Positions 1-8,684 are shown, counted from the first letter of the stretch. The stretch: DNA of 64,000 bases from Mycobacterium sp. 1081908.1 (GCF_001673535.1 NZ_LZLY01000121.1:45887-109886); one strand, 5' to 3'. Notes: generated from the letters alone by a model not told the origin. Numbers and translations are program-made.

Positions 1-1
1 C

Positions 2-2383
2 CTGGTTTCCGGCGGCCGGCAGCTGATCGCCGCCGGCCGGGTGGGCAACGAGCTGGCGCTCTATGAGGAATACGCGTCGCATCCCAGGCAGGGGGAGGGA
101 CCCTGGCACCTGCTGCCCAGGGGTCCGGTGCTGTGCTCGTCGGCGTCGCCGGCCCGGGTGCGGGCCTACCGCGGCCCCCTCGGTCAGCGACTGGTTGTGC
201 GCGGCCGCATCGGCGGGCAGCTGCGCTATACCCAAACCCTCACGCTGTGGAACGGGCTGGCGCGGCTCGACTGTCGCACGGCCATCGACGAATTCATCGG
301 GGAGGACCGCTTGTTGCGGCTGCGCTGGCCGTGCCCGGTGCCGGGCGCCATGCCGGTCAGCGAGGTCGGAGACGCCGTCGTCGGGCGCGGCTTCGCGCTG
401 CTGCACCCCACTCCCGGTGGGGATCGCTCGGTGGACACCGCCCAACACCTGTGGACGCTGGACAACCCGGCCTACGGCTGGTTCGGCCTGTCGTCGGCGG
501 CGCGGGTCCGGGTCGGCGCCGACGTGCGGTCGGTGTCGGTGGCCGAGGTGGTGTCGCCGGCCGCGGCGGTGTCGGGGCCGCTGGCGCGCGAGCTGATGGT
601 GGCGCTGGTCCGCGCCGGCGTCACGGCGACCTGCAGCGGCGCCGACAAGCCGCGCTACGGCTGCCTCGACGTCGACTCGAACCTGCCCGACGTGCGCATC
701 GCGCTGGGCGGGCCGGCTCGCAACGCGTTCACCAAAGCCGTTCTTGCGCAAGCCGGTCCGGAGTACTCCGCCGAGCTCGAGCGCCAGCTTGCCGATACCG
801 GGCGGGCCAGAATCTGGGTGCCGGCCGAGACGCCGTTGGCCGTGGCGTGGGTCCCCGGCGCCGACCTGCGCCCGCCGCGGGCGCTGCCGGTCCTGGTGAT
901 CGATGGCCGTGACGAGGGTGGCCTGGCCGCCGCGATCGCATCGGTGGTCGACGACCTTGCGACCGCGGAGATCCCGGTCAACCAGCGGGCGCCGTCGGGC
1001 ATGCAGCGCTTCGAATCCCGCACCGTCGCGCTGCTCAACCGCGGGGTGCCCAGCTTCGCCGTCGAGACCGACGGCACGCTGCACACCGCGCTGATGCGGT
1101 CCTGCACCGGCTGGCCGTCGGGAACCTGGATCGACGATCCGCGCCGCACCGCGCCCGACGGCTCGAACTTCCAACTCCAGCATTGGACCCACGCCTTCGA
1201 CTACGCGCTGGTCTGCGGTGACGGCGACTGGCGCGAGGCCGAGATTCCTACGCGCAGCGCGGAGTTCGGCCATCCGCTGCTTGCCGTCGTGCCCGGTAAG
1301 CCGGGCGGCGCGCTGCCGCCGACCGGGTCGCTGCTGCGCGTCGAGCCCGCCGGCCCGGTCCAGCTGGCGGCCCTCAAGGCGGCCGGCAACCCGCTGGCGT
1401 CGGGCCGCGCCCGGCCCGTCGAACCGGGCGCGGTGGCTCTGAGGTTGGTGCAGACGACCGGGACGCGCACCCGCGTCACCCTCGGCTCCGAGCTGGCCGC
1501 GGTGCGCGGGCTTGCGTTCGCCGACCTGCTGGAAGAGCGGCACCGCCCCGCGGAAACGATCGAGCTGCACGGCTTTCAGGTGGCCACCGTGCTGGCCCGC
1601 CTCGAAACGCCATGCGCGGCAACGGGTTACACGCGACTGGCCCCGGACGCTGAGGCCGCGCAGCCCCTGTACGCGCGCTACTGGCTGCACAACCGCGGAC
1701 CCGCGCCGCTCGGGGGGCTGCCGGCCGTCGCGCACCTGCACCCGCAGCGCGTGACCGCCGAGCCGGGCGGCGAGGTGGCGTTGCGGCTCACCGTCGCCGG
1801 CGACTGCAGCGACGCCACGCTGGACGGCGAAGTGACGGTGCTGTGCCCGGACGGCTGGTCGGCGACCCCGGCGGAGCTGCCGTTCACGCTGGGCGTGGGC
1901 GAACACCGCGAGGCCGACGTGACGGTGACGATCCCGGCCCGCGCGCGGGCCGGGATCTACCCGCTGCGCGCGCGGCTGTGCCTGACCGGGGACGGCGTCC
2001 CGGCGGCGTGGCGGCAGGAGGTCGAGGACGTGTGCGTGGTCGAGGTCGGGCGCGCCGGCGAGGAGAAGCTGCTGTACCTCGCCGACGCCCCCGGCGACGT
2101 GGAGCTCGCGGCGGGCGGGACCGCCCGGCTGACCGTGACGGTCGGCACCCACGCCCGCGCCGCCCTGGCGCTGGAGGCGCACCTGATCAGCCCCTGGGGC
2201 ACGTGGGAGTGGATGGGCCCCGCCGCGCTCGGCGCCGTGCTGCCCGCCCGCGGCACGGTCGAGCTCGGCTTCGACCTGAGCCCGCCGGCGTGGCTGGATC
2301 CCGGTCAGTGGTGGGCGCTGGTCCGCGTGGGCTGCGCGGGCCGGCTGGTGTACTCGCCGGCGGTGCAGGTGACGGTGACGTGA
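2..2383 (+). CDS. Alpha-mannosidase (GH38 family), C-terminal part; gene cut by window start
   Basis: The reading frame is open to the first bases of the window, so the 5' part, including the GH38 catalytic core, lies outside; 793 residues are visible. The visible part matches the C-terminal beta-sandwich half of a GH38 mannosidase, with a segment around DEFIGEDRLLRLRWP typical of these proteins, followed by about 250 residues of Ig-like/NEW3-type beta-rich sequence near the end. M. tuberculosis carries a mannosidase of about 1,200 residues (Rv0648) at this position, so roughly the first third is missing here. Family members hydrolyse alpha-mannosides. The stop overlaps the GTG start of the next gene by four bases, indicating an operon. 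An internal ATG in the same frame at 109 base-pair scale should not be mistaken for the start, because homology continues upstream of it. Confidence 0.85.
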   Translation: MVSGGRQLIAAGRVGNELALYEEYASHPRQGEGPWHLLPRGPVLCSSASPARVRAYRGPLGQRLVVRGRIGGQLRYTQTLTLWNGLARLDCRTAIDEFIGEDRLLRLRWPCPVPGAMPVSEVGDAVVGRGFALLHPTPGGDRSVDTAQHLWTLDNPAYGWFGLSSAARVRVGADVRSVSVAEVVSPAAAVSGPLARELMVALVRAGVTATCSGADKPRYGCLDVDSNLPDVRIALGGPARNAFTKAVLAQAGPEYSAELERQLADTGRARIWVPAETPLAVAWVPGADLRPPRALPVLVIDGRDEGGLAAAIASVVDDLATAEIPVNQRAPSGMQRFESRTVALLNRGVPSFAVETDGTLHTALMRSCTGWPSGTWIDDPRRTAPDGSNFQLQHWTHAFDYALVCGDGDWREAEIPTRSAEFGHPLLAVVPGKPGGALPPTGSLLRVEPAGPVQLAALKAAGNPLASGRARPVEPGAVALRLVQTTGTRTRVTLGSELAAVRGLAFADLLEERHRPAETIELHGFQVATVLARLETPCAATGYTRLAPDAEAAQPLYARYWLHNRGPAPLGGLPAVAHLHPQRVTAEPGGEVALRLTVAGDCSDATLDGEVTVLCPDGWSATPAELPFTLGVGEHREADVTVTIPARARAGIYPLRARLCLTGDGVPAAWRQEVEDVCVVEVGRAGEEKLLYLADAPGDVELAAGGTARLTVTVGTHARAALALEAHLISPWGTWEWMGPAALGAVLPARGTVELGFDLSPPAWLDPGQWWALVRVGCAGRLVYSPAVQVTVT

Positions 2384-2997
2384 GCGTCGGTGCGGTGGCG
2401 ACCGTGGGCGGCGACCCGGTACCCGTCGGCGAGGTCGACGCGGCCGAGGCCCGGCTGCGCCGGGGCCCGGCCGCGGCCGCGCTGCCGGCGCCCGGCACCG
2501 GGGAGGGCCGGCAGCTGCGGCGCTGGCTCACCCAGCTGATCGTGACCGGGCGGGTGGTCGCCGCCGAGGCCGCCGCCCGGGGCCTCACCGCGGCCGGCGC
2601 GCCCACCGAGGACGAGCTGCTGCCCGACGCGACGGCGCGGCTGGAGATCGGCAGCGTGGCCGCCGCCGCGCTGGCGGATCCGTTGGCGCGGGCGCTGTTC
2701 GCCGACGTCACCGCCGCGGTCCGGGTCGGCGCCGACGAGGTGGCCGACTACCACGCCCGCAACCCGCTGCGCTTCGCCGCGCCGCACCCCGGCCCGCACG
2801 GGTGGCGGACCCCCGCGCTCGCCGCACCGCCCCTGGCCCAGGTGCGCGGGGCGATCGCGGACCACCTGCGGGGTGCCGCGCGCCGCCGCGCCTTCCGGGT
2901 GTGGCTGGACGCGCGACGGGCCGCGCTGGTCCGCCTCGCCCCCGATTATGAGCACCCGGGCGACCCCCGCCAACCCGACAACACGCACCGCCACTGA
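2380..2997 (+). CDS. Conserved actinobacterial protein at the FabD2 (Rv0649) position
   Basis: A 205-residue protein starting at GTG 2380, which overlaps the mannosidase stop (GTGA), so translation is probably coupled. It is Ala/Arg/Leu-rich, with an N-terminal segment GGDPVPVGEVDAAEARLR that resembles the opening of SurA/PpiC-type chaperones, and a mostly helical middle. In M. tuberculosis the gene in this place is annotated fabD2 (malonyl-CoA:ACP transacylase). I see no GHSxG active-site serine motif expected of a real transacylase, so that name is doubtful for this protein. Its ending overlaps the ROK kinase start (TGATG). The operon context with a mannosidase and a sugar kinase suggests a role in glycan or sugar turnover, but this is inference only. 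Confidence 0.7.
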   Translation: MSVGAVATVGGDPVPVGEVDAAEARLRRGPAAAALPAPGTGEGRQLRRWLTQLIVTGRVVAAEAAARGLTAAGAPTEDELLPDATARLEIGSVAAAALADPLARALFADVTAAVRVGADEVADYHARNPLRFAAPHPGPHGWRTPALAAPPLAQVRGAIADHLRGAARRRAFRVWLDARRAALVRLAPDYEHPGDPRQPDNTHRH

Positions 2998-3911
2998 TGG
3001 CCGCCCTCACGCTCAGCCTCGATATCGGCGGCACCAAGATCGCCGCCGGGCTGACCGATCCCGGTGGCGCGCTGGTGCACACCGCGATCCGGCCCACCCC
3101 CGCCGGCGGCTCCGCGGAGGAGGTCTGGGCCGAGGTCGCCGCGATCATCGCCGACACGCTGCGCGTCGCCGGCGGCGCCGTCACCGCGGTGGGCATCGCG
3201 TCGGCCGGGCCCATCGACCTGCGGGCCGGAAGCGTCAGCCCGGTCAACATCGCATCCTGGCGCGGCTTCGCGCTGCGGGACCGGGTCGCCGCCGCGGTCC
3301 CCGGCGTCCCCGTACGCCTCGGCGGGGACGGCGTGTGTATGGCGCTGGGCGAGCACTGGCTCGGGGCGGGCCGCGGCGCCCGCTTCATGCTCGGCATGGT
3401 GGTGTCCACCGGCGTGGGCGGGGGACTGGTGCTCGACGGCGTTCCGTACACCGGGCGCACCGGAAACGCCGGCCACGTCGGTCATGTGGTGGTCGAGGAG
3501 GACGGCCGGCCGTGCGCGTGCGGCGGGCGCGGCTGCGTCGAGACCGTCGCGTCGGGACCGTGGATGGTGCGCTGGGCGCGGGAAAACGGCTGGGCCGCGC
3601 CGCCCGGCGCCGGCGCCCGGGACCTGGCCACCGCGGCCGCCGCCGGGGACCCGGTGGCGCAGCGCGCGTTTCGGCGGGGGACCACCGCGCTGGCGGCGAT
3701 GATCGCGTCGGTCGGGGCGGTCTGCGACCTCGACCTCGTCGTCATCGGCGGCGGCGTGGCCAAGTCCGGGGACCTGCTCTTCGACCCGCTGCGGGCGGCG
3801 CTGGCCGGCTACGCCGGACTGGAGTTCCTCGCCGGCCTGCGCGTGGTGCCCGCGGCGCTGGGCGGCGAGGCGGGCCTGGTCGGCGCCGCCAGGCTGGCCG
3901 GGCTCGGGTAG
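2997..3911 (+). CDS. ROK-family sugar kinase
   Basis: A 304-residue ROK (repressor/ORF/kinase) protein, homologue of Rv0650. The N-terminal phosphate-binding motif DIGGTK lies at residues 9-14. The ROK zinc motif CxCGxxGCxE is intact, with Cys173, Cys175 and Cys180 in PCACGGRGCVE, preceded by the GNAGHVGH segment that contributes the substrate/zinc histidine. There is no N-terminal winged helix, so it is a kinase-type member rather than a repressor. Members phosphorylate glucose, mannose or related hexoses with ATP or polyphosphate in the cytosol; the substrate here is not evident. ATG 2997 shares one base with the stop of the upstream gene, making mannosidase, FabD2-position protein and kinase one translationally linked unit. 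Confidence 0.88.
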   Translation: MAALTLSLDIGGTKIAAGLTDPGGALVHTAIRPTPAGGSAEEVWAEVAAIIADTLRVAGGAVTAVGIASAGPIDLRAGSVSPVNIASWRGFALRDRVAAAVPGVPVRLGGDGVCMALGEHWLGAGRGARFMLGMVVSTGVGGGLVLDGVPYTGRTGNAGHVGHVVVEEDGRPCACGGRGCVETVASGPWMVRWARENGWAAPPGAGARDLATAAAAGDPVAQRAFRRGTTALAAMIASVGAVCDLDLVVIGGGVAKSGDLLFDPLRAALAGYAGLEFLAGLRVVPAALGGEAGLVGAARLAGLG

Positions 3912-3921
3912 CCGCACCGTT

Positions 3922-3951
3922 TTGGCTGACCGCGGGGGGTCAGGCTATCCT
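3922..3951 (+). promoter_or_regulatory. Likely SigA promoter of rplJ-rplL
   Basis: TTGGCT at 3922-3927 and TATCCT at 3946-3951 with an 18-base spacer form a plausible -35/-10 pair just downstream of the ROK kinase stop and about 200 bases before rplJ. This leaves a long leader consistent with ribosomal-protein autoregulation. Confidence 0.5.
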
Positions 3952-3954
3952 GGT

Positions 3955-4149
3955 TGCCGATCCACCGAAGACCGTCGGTCACCGAGCAATCGGTTGAAGG
4001 TCCGGGAACATCCCGGCGGCCCACGCAGGAGGACGAGGCACAACGCCGGCACACGCCGGTGAATCTGTACGCCCCGGCCGCTTCCTGCGCCGGGGCGTTC
4101 GTCGTTCCCGCGGTGAATCACCGACAAACTTTGACCTCAGGAGGTATGC
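3955..4149 (+). promoter_or_regulatory. L10 (rplJ) mRNA leader with an attenuator-like hairpin
   Basis: The untranslated region before rplJ has the layout of bacterial L10 leaders, which are bound by the L10-(L12)4 complex to repress synthesis of rplJ-rplL. Positions about 3965-4040 contain the paired and kink-turn-like segments seen in such leaders (for example ACCGAGCAATCGGTT). Downstream a perfect 9-bp stem (4070-4078 with 4089-4097, CGCCCCGGC/GCCGGGGCG) has a 10-base loop and a weakly U-rich tail. It could act as an attenuator or a processing barrier. A strong Shine-Dalgarno AGGAGG lies at 4139-4144. The assignment as L10 leader is by context and layout; no covariance search was possible. 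Confidence 0.6.
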
Positions 4150-4758
4150 ATGGCCAGGGCTGACAAGGCCACCGCCGTTGCAGACATCGCGGAGCAGTTC
4201 AAGGACTCGACGGCCACCCTGATCACCGAGTACCGCGGTTTGACGGTGGCCAACCTGGCCGAGCTGCGCCGCTCGCTGGCGGGATCGGCCACCTACACGG
4301 TGGCCAAGAACACGCTGATCAAGCGGGCGGCCGCCGACGCCGGCATCGAGGGCCTCGACGAGCTGTTCGCGGGCCCCACGGCCATCGCGTTCGTCAGCGG
4401 CGAGCCAGTCGACGCCGCCAAGGCGATCAAGACCTTCGCCAAGGAGAACAAGGCGCTGGTCATCAAGGGCGGCTACATGGATGGCCACCCGCTGAGCGTC
4501 TCGGAAGTCGAGCGCATCGCGGACCTGGAGTCCCGCGAGGTGCTGCTGGCGAAGCTGGCCGGCGCGATGAAGGGCAACCTGGCCAAGGCGGCCGGCCTGT
4601 TCGCCGCCCCGACCTCCCAGATGGCCCGCCTGCTGGCCGCGCTGCAGGAGAAGAAGCCCGCCGAGGCCGCCGCACCGGCCCCGGCCGCCGAGGCCCCGGC
4701 CGCGGAAGCGCCCGCCGAGACCGCTGAAACCGCTGAAGCCCCGGCCGAAGCCGAATAA
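4150..4758 (+). CDS. rplJ: 50S ribosomal protein L10
   Basis: A 202-residue L10. The first ~165 residues carry the conserved core (for example LITEYRGLTVANLAELRR and YTVAKNTLIKRA), which binds 23S rRNA at the base of the L7/L12 stalk. The C-terminal helix that holds L12 dimers is followed by an Ala/Glu/Pro-rich extension of about 35 residues typical of mycobacteria. ATG 4150 follows AGGAGG by five bases; an ATG at 4146 is in another frame. It is co-transcribed with rplL 41 bases downstream and probably represses its own leader when in excess. Confidence 0.98.
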   Translation: MARADKATAVADIAEQFKDSTATLITEYRGLTVANLAELRRSLAGSATYTVAKNTLIKRAAADAGIEGLDELFAGPTAIAFVSGEPVDAAKAIKTFAKENKALVIKGGYMDGHPLSVSEVERIADLESREVLLAKLAGAMKGNLAKAAGLFAAPTSQMARLLAALQEKKPAEAAAPAPAAEAPAAEAPAETAETAEAPAEAE

Positions 4759-4799
4759 CAACCGACCGCAACTTAGGAAAACAAGGAAGGACCCACACC

Positions 4800-5192
4800 A
4801 TGGCAAAGATGACTGCCGACGACCTGCTCGACGCGTTCAAGGAAATGACCCTGCTGGAGCTCTCGGACTTCGTCAAGAAGTTCGAGGAGACCTTCGAGGT
4901 CACCGCGGCCGCCCCGGTCGCCGTCGCCGCGGCCGGTCCGGCCGCCGGCGGCGCGCCCGCCGAGGCCGCCGAGGAGCAGTCGGAGTTCGACGTCATCCTC
5001 GAGGCCGCCGGTGACAAGAAGATCGGCGTGATCAAGGTGGTCCGCGAGATCGTCTCCGGCCTGGGCCTCAAGGAGGCCAAGGACCTCGTCGACGGCGCGC
5101 CCAAGCCGCTGCTGGAGAAGGTGGCCAAGGAGGCCGCCGACGACGCCAAGGCCAAGCTCGAGGCCGCTGGCGCCACCGTCACCGTCAAGTAG
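4800..5192 (+). CDS. rplL: 50S ribosomal protein L7/L12
   Basis: A 130-residue L7/L12, full length. The N-terminal dimerisation helix (about residues 1-35) is followed by an Ala/Pro/Gly-rich hinge (about 36-58), then the globular C-terminal domain with the factor-binding surface KIGVIKVVREIVSGLGLKEA. Multiple copies form the ribosomal stalk that recruits EF-Tu and EF-G, both also encoded in this window. A GGAAGGA Shine-Dalgarno lies about ten bases before ATG 4800. It is the last gene of the unit and is followed 14 bases later by a strong terminator. Confidence 0.98.
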   Translation: MAKMTADDLLDAFKEMTLLELSDFVKKFEETFEVTAAAPVAVAAAGPAAGGAPAEAAEEQSEFDVILEAAGDKKIGVIKVVREIVSGLGLKEAKDLVDGAPKPLLEKVAKEAADDAKAKLEAAGATVTVK

Positions 5193-5206
5193 CACCCACT
5201 TCGCGA

Positions 5207-5236
5207 AAACCCCCGGAAGCGCCCTTCCGGGGGTTT
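5207..5236. terminator. Bidirectional intrinsic terminator between rplL and the TetR gene
   Basis: A perfect 13-bp stem (5207-5219 pairing with 5224-5236) with a four-base loop. One arm begins AAA and the other ends TTT, so it can work on both strands. It separates the convergent rplL and TetR genes, whose stops flank it within 15 bases. Confidence 0.85.
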
Positions 5237-5243
5237 CGTGCGC

Positions 5244-5930
5244 TCAGCGGGCGCCGAAGGCCGCCCGTTGCGAGCTTCGCACGCGTTCATGCGAATCTCC
5301 CAGAGCCACCAGGAAATTCGACGTCAGCGAGCCGAGCACCGGCGCGACGGCCGCGTCGTCGTCGCCGTAGAAGCCGGCCAGTTCGAGCATCACGAACCCG
5401 TGCACCAACGCCCAGAACTGAGCCGCGGTGGCCACCACCGCCGCGTCGTCGGCCGCGGAACCCACGGTGATCCGGCCGGCCACCATCGACCGCCGCACCG
5501 CGCGCACCACGTGCGCGAAGCTGGGGATGTGCTGCTCGATCTCGGCGACCGTCAGCTTCAGGACGTTGCCCGCGGGCGCGTTGATGCCGTGCGCGCTGGT
5601 GCTGCCGAACATCAGCCGGTACATGTGCGGACGCTCGATGGCGTAGCGCCGGTAGGCGGCGCCGACGGCGAACAGGTCGGCCACCGGGTCGTCGGTCTCG
5701 GGCACCGTCAGCGCCGCGTCGAACTGCCGCAGGCCTTCCTCGGCGACCTCCGCGATCAGGCCGCGCATTCCGCCGAAATGGGTGTACACCGCCATCGTCG
5801 AGGTCCCGGCGGCCCCGGCCACCCGGCGGGTCTGCAGCGCATCGGGTCCCTGCTCGTCGAGCAGGCCGACGGCGGCGTGCAGCATCTCATCGCGAACACC
5901 GCGAACGCTGCGCTCGGTTTCCGAAGTCAT
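5244..5930 (-). CDS. TetR-family regulator, Rv0653c homologue
   Basis: A 228-residue TetR repressor. The N-terminal helix-turn-helix (about residues 10-55, including DALQTRRVAGAAGTSTMAVY) is followed by a ligand-binding domain of the TetR_C_33/WHG kind with HMYRLMFG. ATG 5930 is preferred because the homologue starts MTS.TERSVRG and an AG-rich GAGAAG lies nine bases upstream; ATG 5939 and upstream codons are alternatives. It is divergent from the carotenoid oxygenase gene, and a 24-bp imperfect palindrome lies in the 71-bp gap, so it most likely represses both itself and that enzyme. The inducing ligand is unknown. Confidence 0.85.
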   Translation of the reverse strand: MTSETERSVRGVRDEMLHAAVGLLDEQGPDALQTRRVAGAAGTSTMAVYTHFGGMRGLIAEVAEEGLRQFDAALTVPETDDPVADLFAVGAAYRRYAIERPHMYRLMFGSTSAHGINAPAGNVLKLTVAEIEQHIPSFAHVVRAVRRSMVAGRITVGSAADDAAVVATAAQFWALVHGFVMLELAGFYGDDDAAVAPVLGSLTSNFLVALGDSHERVRSSQRAAFGAR

Positions 5931-5965
5931 CCTTGCCATCTTCTCATCGCGGGCGTACGGTTCCC

Positions 5966-5989
5966 ATAACGCTGAAATATCAATGTTAT
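5966..5989. promoter_or_regulatory. Probable operator of the TetR regulator upstream of the carotenoid oxygenase
   Basis: A 24-bp imperfect palindrome with arms ATAAC (5966-5970) and GTTAT (5985-5989). The two 12-base halves match at 9 of 12 positions. It sits between divergent start codons and just before the GGAG ribosome-binding site at 5991-5994, an ideal repressor position. It is AT-rich compared with its surroundings. Confidence 0.6.
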
Positions 5990-6001
5990 AGGAGCTTAGC
6001 A

Positions 6002-7510
6002 GTGACATCCACGCAAGCCGTCCGATCCACCAATCCGTATCTCGAGGGCTTTCTGGCGCCGGTGGCCGCCGAAGTGACCGCGACCGATCTGGAGGTCACC
6101 GGCCACATCCCCGAGCACCTCGACGGGCGCTATCTGCGCAACGGGCCGAACCCGGCCGAAGAGGTCGATCCGGCCACCTATCACTGGTTCAGCGGCGACG
6201 GCATGGTGCACGGCGTCGCGCTGCGCGACGGCAAGGCCCAGTGGTATCGCAACCGCTGGGTGCGCAGCCTCTCGGTGTGCGCCGCCCTGGGCGAGCCGGC
6301 GCCGGGCCGCCTCGACCCGCGGGCGGGCATGCTGTCCTTCGGCGCCAACACCAACGTGCTGAGCCACGCCGGGCGCACCGTGGCGCTGGTCGAGGGCGGG
6401 GCGGCCAACTACGAGCTGACCGACGACCTCGACACCGTCGGCACGTGCGACTTCGACGGCACCCTGCGGGGCGGCTACACCGCGCACCCGCACCGCGATC
6501 CGCACACCGGCGAATTGCACGCGGTGTCTTACTCTTTCGCCCGCGGGCGCACCGTGCAGTACTCGGTGATCGACACCCGCGGGCGGGCCCGCCGCACGGT
6601 CGACATCGAGGTGACCGGGTCGCCGATGATGCACGACTTCTCGCTGACCGACAAATACGTGGTGATCTACGACCTGCCGGTGACGTTCGACGCGGTGCAG
6701 GTGCTTCCCACCAACATCCCGCGCTGGCTGGGCGTGCCGGCCCGGCTGGCGCTGCAGTCGCTGGTGGGGCGCGTCCGGGTGCCCGGCCCGATCACCGCGA
6801 TGATGAACCGCAACCCGAAACACGACGACCGGATGCCGTACGCCTGGAACCCCGGCTACCCGGCGCGCATCGGGGTCATGCCCCGCGAGGGCGGTAATTC
6901 CGACGTCCGCTGGTTCGACATCGAAGCCTGCTACGTCTACCACCCGCTCAACGCGTATTCCGAAATGCGGGACGGCGCAGAGGTTTTGGTGCTCGACGTG
7001 GTGCGCTACTCGCGGATGTTCGACCGCGACCGGCGCGGCCCCGGCGACACCGCGCCCAGGCTGGACCGCTGGACCGTCAACCTGGCGACCGGCGCGGTGG
7101 CCACCGAATGCCGTGACGAGCGCTCGCAGGAATTTCCGCGGATCAACGAGACGCGCCTGGGCGCGCGGCATCGCTTCGGCTACGCCGTCGGCATCGAGGG
7201 CGGGTTCCTCGCCGCGGGGGGCCCGGAGATGGCGACACCGCTGTACAAGCACGACTACGCCACCGGGTCGGCCACGGTGGCCGCGCTCGACCCCGGGCTT
7301 TTGCTCGGCGAGATGTCTTTCGTGCCCAACCCCGGTCCCGAGGATCAAGCCGAGGACGACGGCATCCTGATGGGCTACGGCTACCACCGCGGCCGCGACG
7401 AAGGGCAGCTGGTGCTGCTGGATGCGCAGACCCTCGAATCGGTGGCTACCGTGCACCTGCCGCAGCGGGTACCGATGGGCTTCCACGGAAATTGGGCGCC
7501 CGCTAGCTAA
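6002..7510 (+). CDS. Carotenoid cleavage oxygenase
   Basis: A 502-residue member of the retinal pigment epithelial/carotenoid oxygenase family, homologue of Rv0654, which is known to cleave carotenoids and apocarotenoids oxidatively at C=C bonds. The four iron-binding histidine regions expected of the seven-bladed propeller are present: AHPHRDPHTGELH, MHDFSLTDKYVVIYD, YVYHPLNAYSE and the terminal MGFHGNWAP. GTG 6002 is chosen because GGAG lies seven bases upstream and the protein then begins MTSTQAVRSTNPYLEGF like its homologues; codons upstream in the same frame lie within the operator region. Control by the divergent TetR is likely. Confidence 0.9.
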   Translation: MTSTQAVRSTNPYLEGFLAPVAAEVTATDLEVTGHIPEHLDGRYLRNGPNPAEEVDPATYHWFSGDGMVHGVALRDGKAQWYRNRWVRSLSVCAALGEPAPGRLDPRAGMLSFGANTNVLSHAGRTVALVEGGAANYELTDDLDTVGTCDFDGTLRGGYTAHPHRDPHTGELHAVSYSFARGRTVQYSVIDTRGRARRTVDIEVTGSPMMHDFSLTDKYVVIYDLPVTFDAVQVLPTNIPRWLGVPARLALQSLVGRVRVPGPITAMMNRNPKHDDRMPYAWNPGYPARIGVMPREGGNSDVRWFDIEACYVYHPLNAYSEMRDGAEVLVLDVVRYSRMFDRDRRGPGDTAPRLDRWTVNLATGAVATECRDERSQEFPRINETRLGARHRFGYAVGIEGGFLAAGGPEMATPLYKHDYATGSATVAALDPGLLLGEMSFVPNPGPEDQAEDDGILMGYGYHRGRDEGQLVLLDAQTLESVATVHLPQRVPMGFHGNWAPAS

Positions 7511-7670
7511 CACTCGCGTCAAATAACCCCGACGCCGGCGGTCTCAGCTCGGCCAATTTTTCCCAGCGGTCCGATCCAAGCCTGATGCCGGGTGCCTGAC
7601 GTGCGCTACAGTGACTGATGCCACACAAAAGGGCAGGTGGCGGGCACGAGCGTCGACGGAAGGATTCCCC

Positions 7671-8684
7671 ATGGGCGTCGCTATCGAGGTGAGGGGACTC
7701 ACGAAGTCCTTCGGTCCCTCGAGAATTTGGGAAGACGTGACGTTGGATATCCCCGCCGGGGAGGTCAGCGTCCTGCTGGGGCCGTCGGGTACCGGCAAAT
7801 CGGTGTTCCTGAAGTCGCTGATCGGTCTGCTGCGTCCGGAACGCGGCTCGATCATGATCGACGGCACCGACATCCTCGAGTGCTCGGCCAAGGAGCTCTA
7901 CGAGATCCGCACGCTGTTCGGCGTGATGTTTCAGGACGGCGCGCTGTTCGGTTCGATGAACCTGTTCGACAACGCGGCGTTCCCGCTGCGCGAGCACACC
8001 AAAAAGAAGGAAAGCGAGATCCGTGACATCGTCATGGAGAAGCTGACCCTGGTGGGCCTCGGCGGCGACGAGAAGAAGTTCCCCGGTGAGATCTCCGGCG
8101 GTATGCGCAAGCGCGCCAGCCTGGCCCGGGCCCTGGTGATGGACCCGCAGATCATCCTCTGCGACGAGCCCGACTCCGGTCTGGACCCGGTGCGTACCGC
8201 CTACCTGAGCCAGCTGATCCTCGACATCAACGCCCAGATCGACGCCACCGTCCTGATCGTGACGCACAACATCAACATCGCCCGGACCGTGCCGGACAAC
8301 ATGGGCATGCTGTTCCGCCGCAAGCTGGTCATGTTCGGCCCGCGGGAAGTGCTGCTGACCAGCGATGAGCCCGTCGTGCGGCAGTTCCTCAACGGCCGGC
8401 GCATCGGGCCGATCGGCATGTCCGAGGAAAAGGACGAGGCCACCATGGCCGAGGAGCAGGCCCTGCTCGACGCCGGTCACCACGCCGGCGGCGTCGAGGA
8501 GATCGAGGGAGTGCCCCCGCAGATCGTCGCGACGCCCGGCATGCCGGAGCGCAAGGCCGTCGCGCGGCGCCAGGCCCGGGTCCGCGAGATCCTGCACACC
8601 CTGCCCAAGAACGCCCAGGCCGCGATCCTCGACGACCTCGAAGGCACCCACAGGTTCAAGGCCAACGAGTTCGGCGGCTCGTAA
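7671..8684 (+). CDS. mkl: ABC-transporter ATPase MceG (Mkl)
   Basis: A 337-residue ATPase that powers the Mce lipid/sterol importers of mycobacteria (Rv0655 homologue). Walker A GPSGTGKS is at residues 37-44, the signature region is EISGGMRKR, Walker B is IILCDEPDSGLD, and the switch histidine is in LIVTHN. A C-terminal extension of about 90 residues follows the ATPase fold, characteristic of Mkl. ATG 7671 is preceded by GGAAGG at the right distance. An upstream in-frame GTG at 7611 would add 20 residues, whose end (ASTEGFP) resembles the annotated M. tuberculosis N-terminus, so the longer form cannot be excluded. It is monocistronic by position, with rpoB 385 bases downstream. Confidence 0.93.
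   Translation: MGVAIEVRGLTKSFGPSRIWEDVTLDIPAGEVSVLLGPSGTGKSVFLKSLIGLLRPERGSIMIDGTDILECSAKELYEIRTLFGVMFQDGALFGSMNLFDNAAFPLREHTKKKESEIRDIVMEKLTLVGLGGDEKKFPGEISGGMRKRASLARALVMDPQIILCDEPDSGLDPVRTAYLSQLILDINAQIDATVLIVTHNINIARTVPDNMGMLFRRKLVMFGPREVLLTSDEPVVRQFLNGRRIGPIGMSEEKDEATMAEEQALLDAGHHAGGVEEIEGVPPQIVATPGMPERKAVARRQARVREILHTLPKNAQAAILDDLEGTHRFKANEFGGS

Noticed and set aside
2380..2997. Malonyl-CoA:ACP transacylase function
   Set aside because: No GHSxG nucleophile motif is visible, so the inherited name fabD2 is not supported and no symbol was given.
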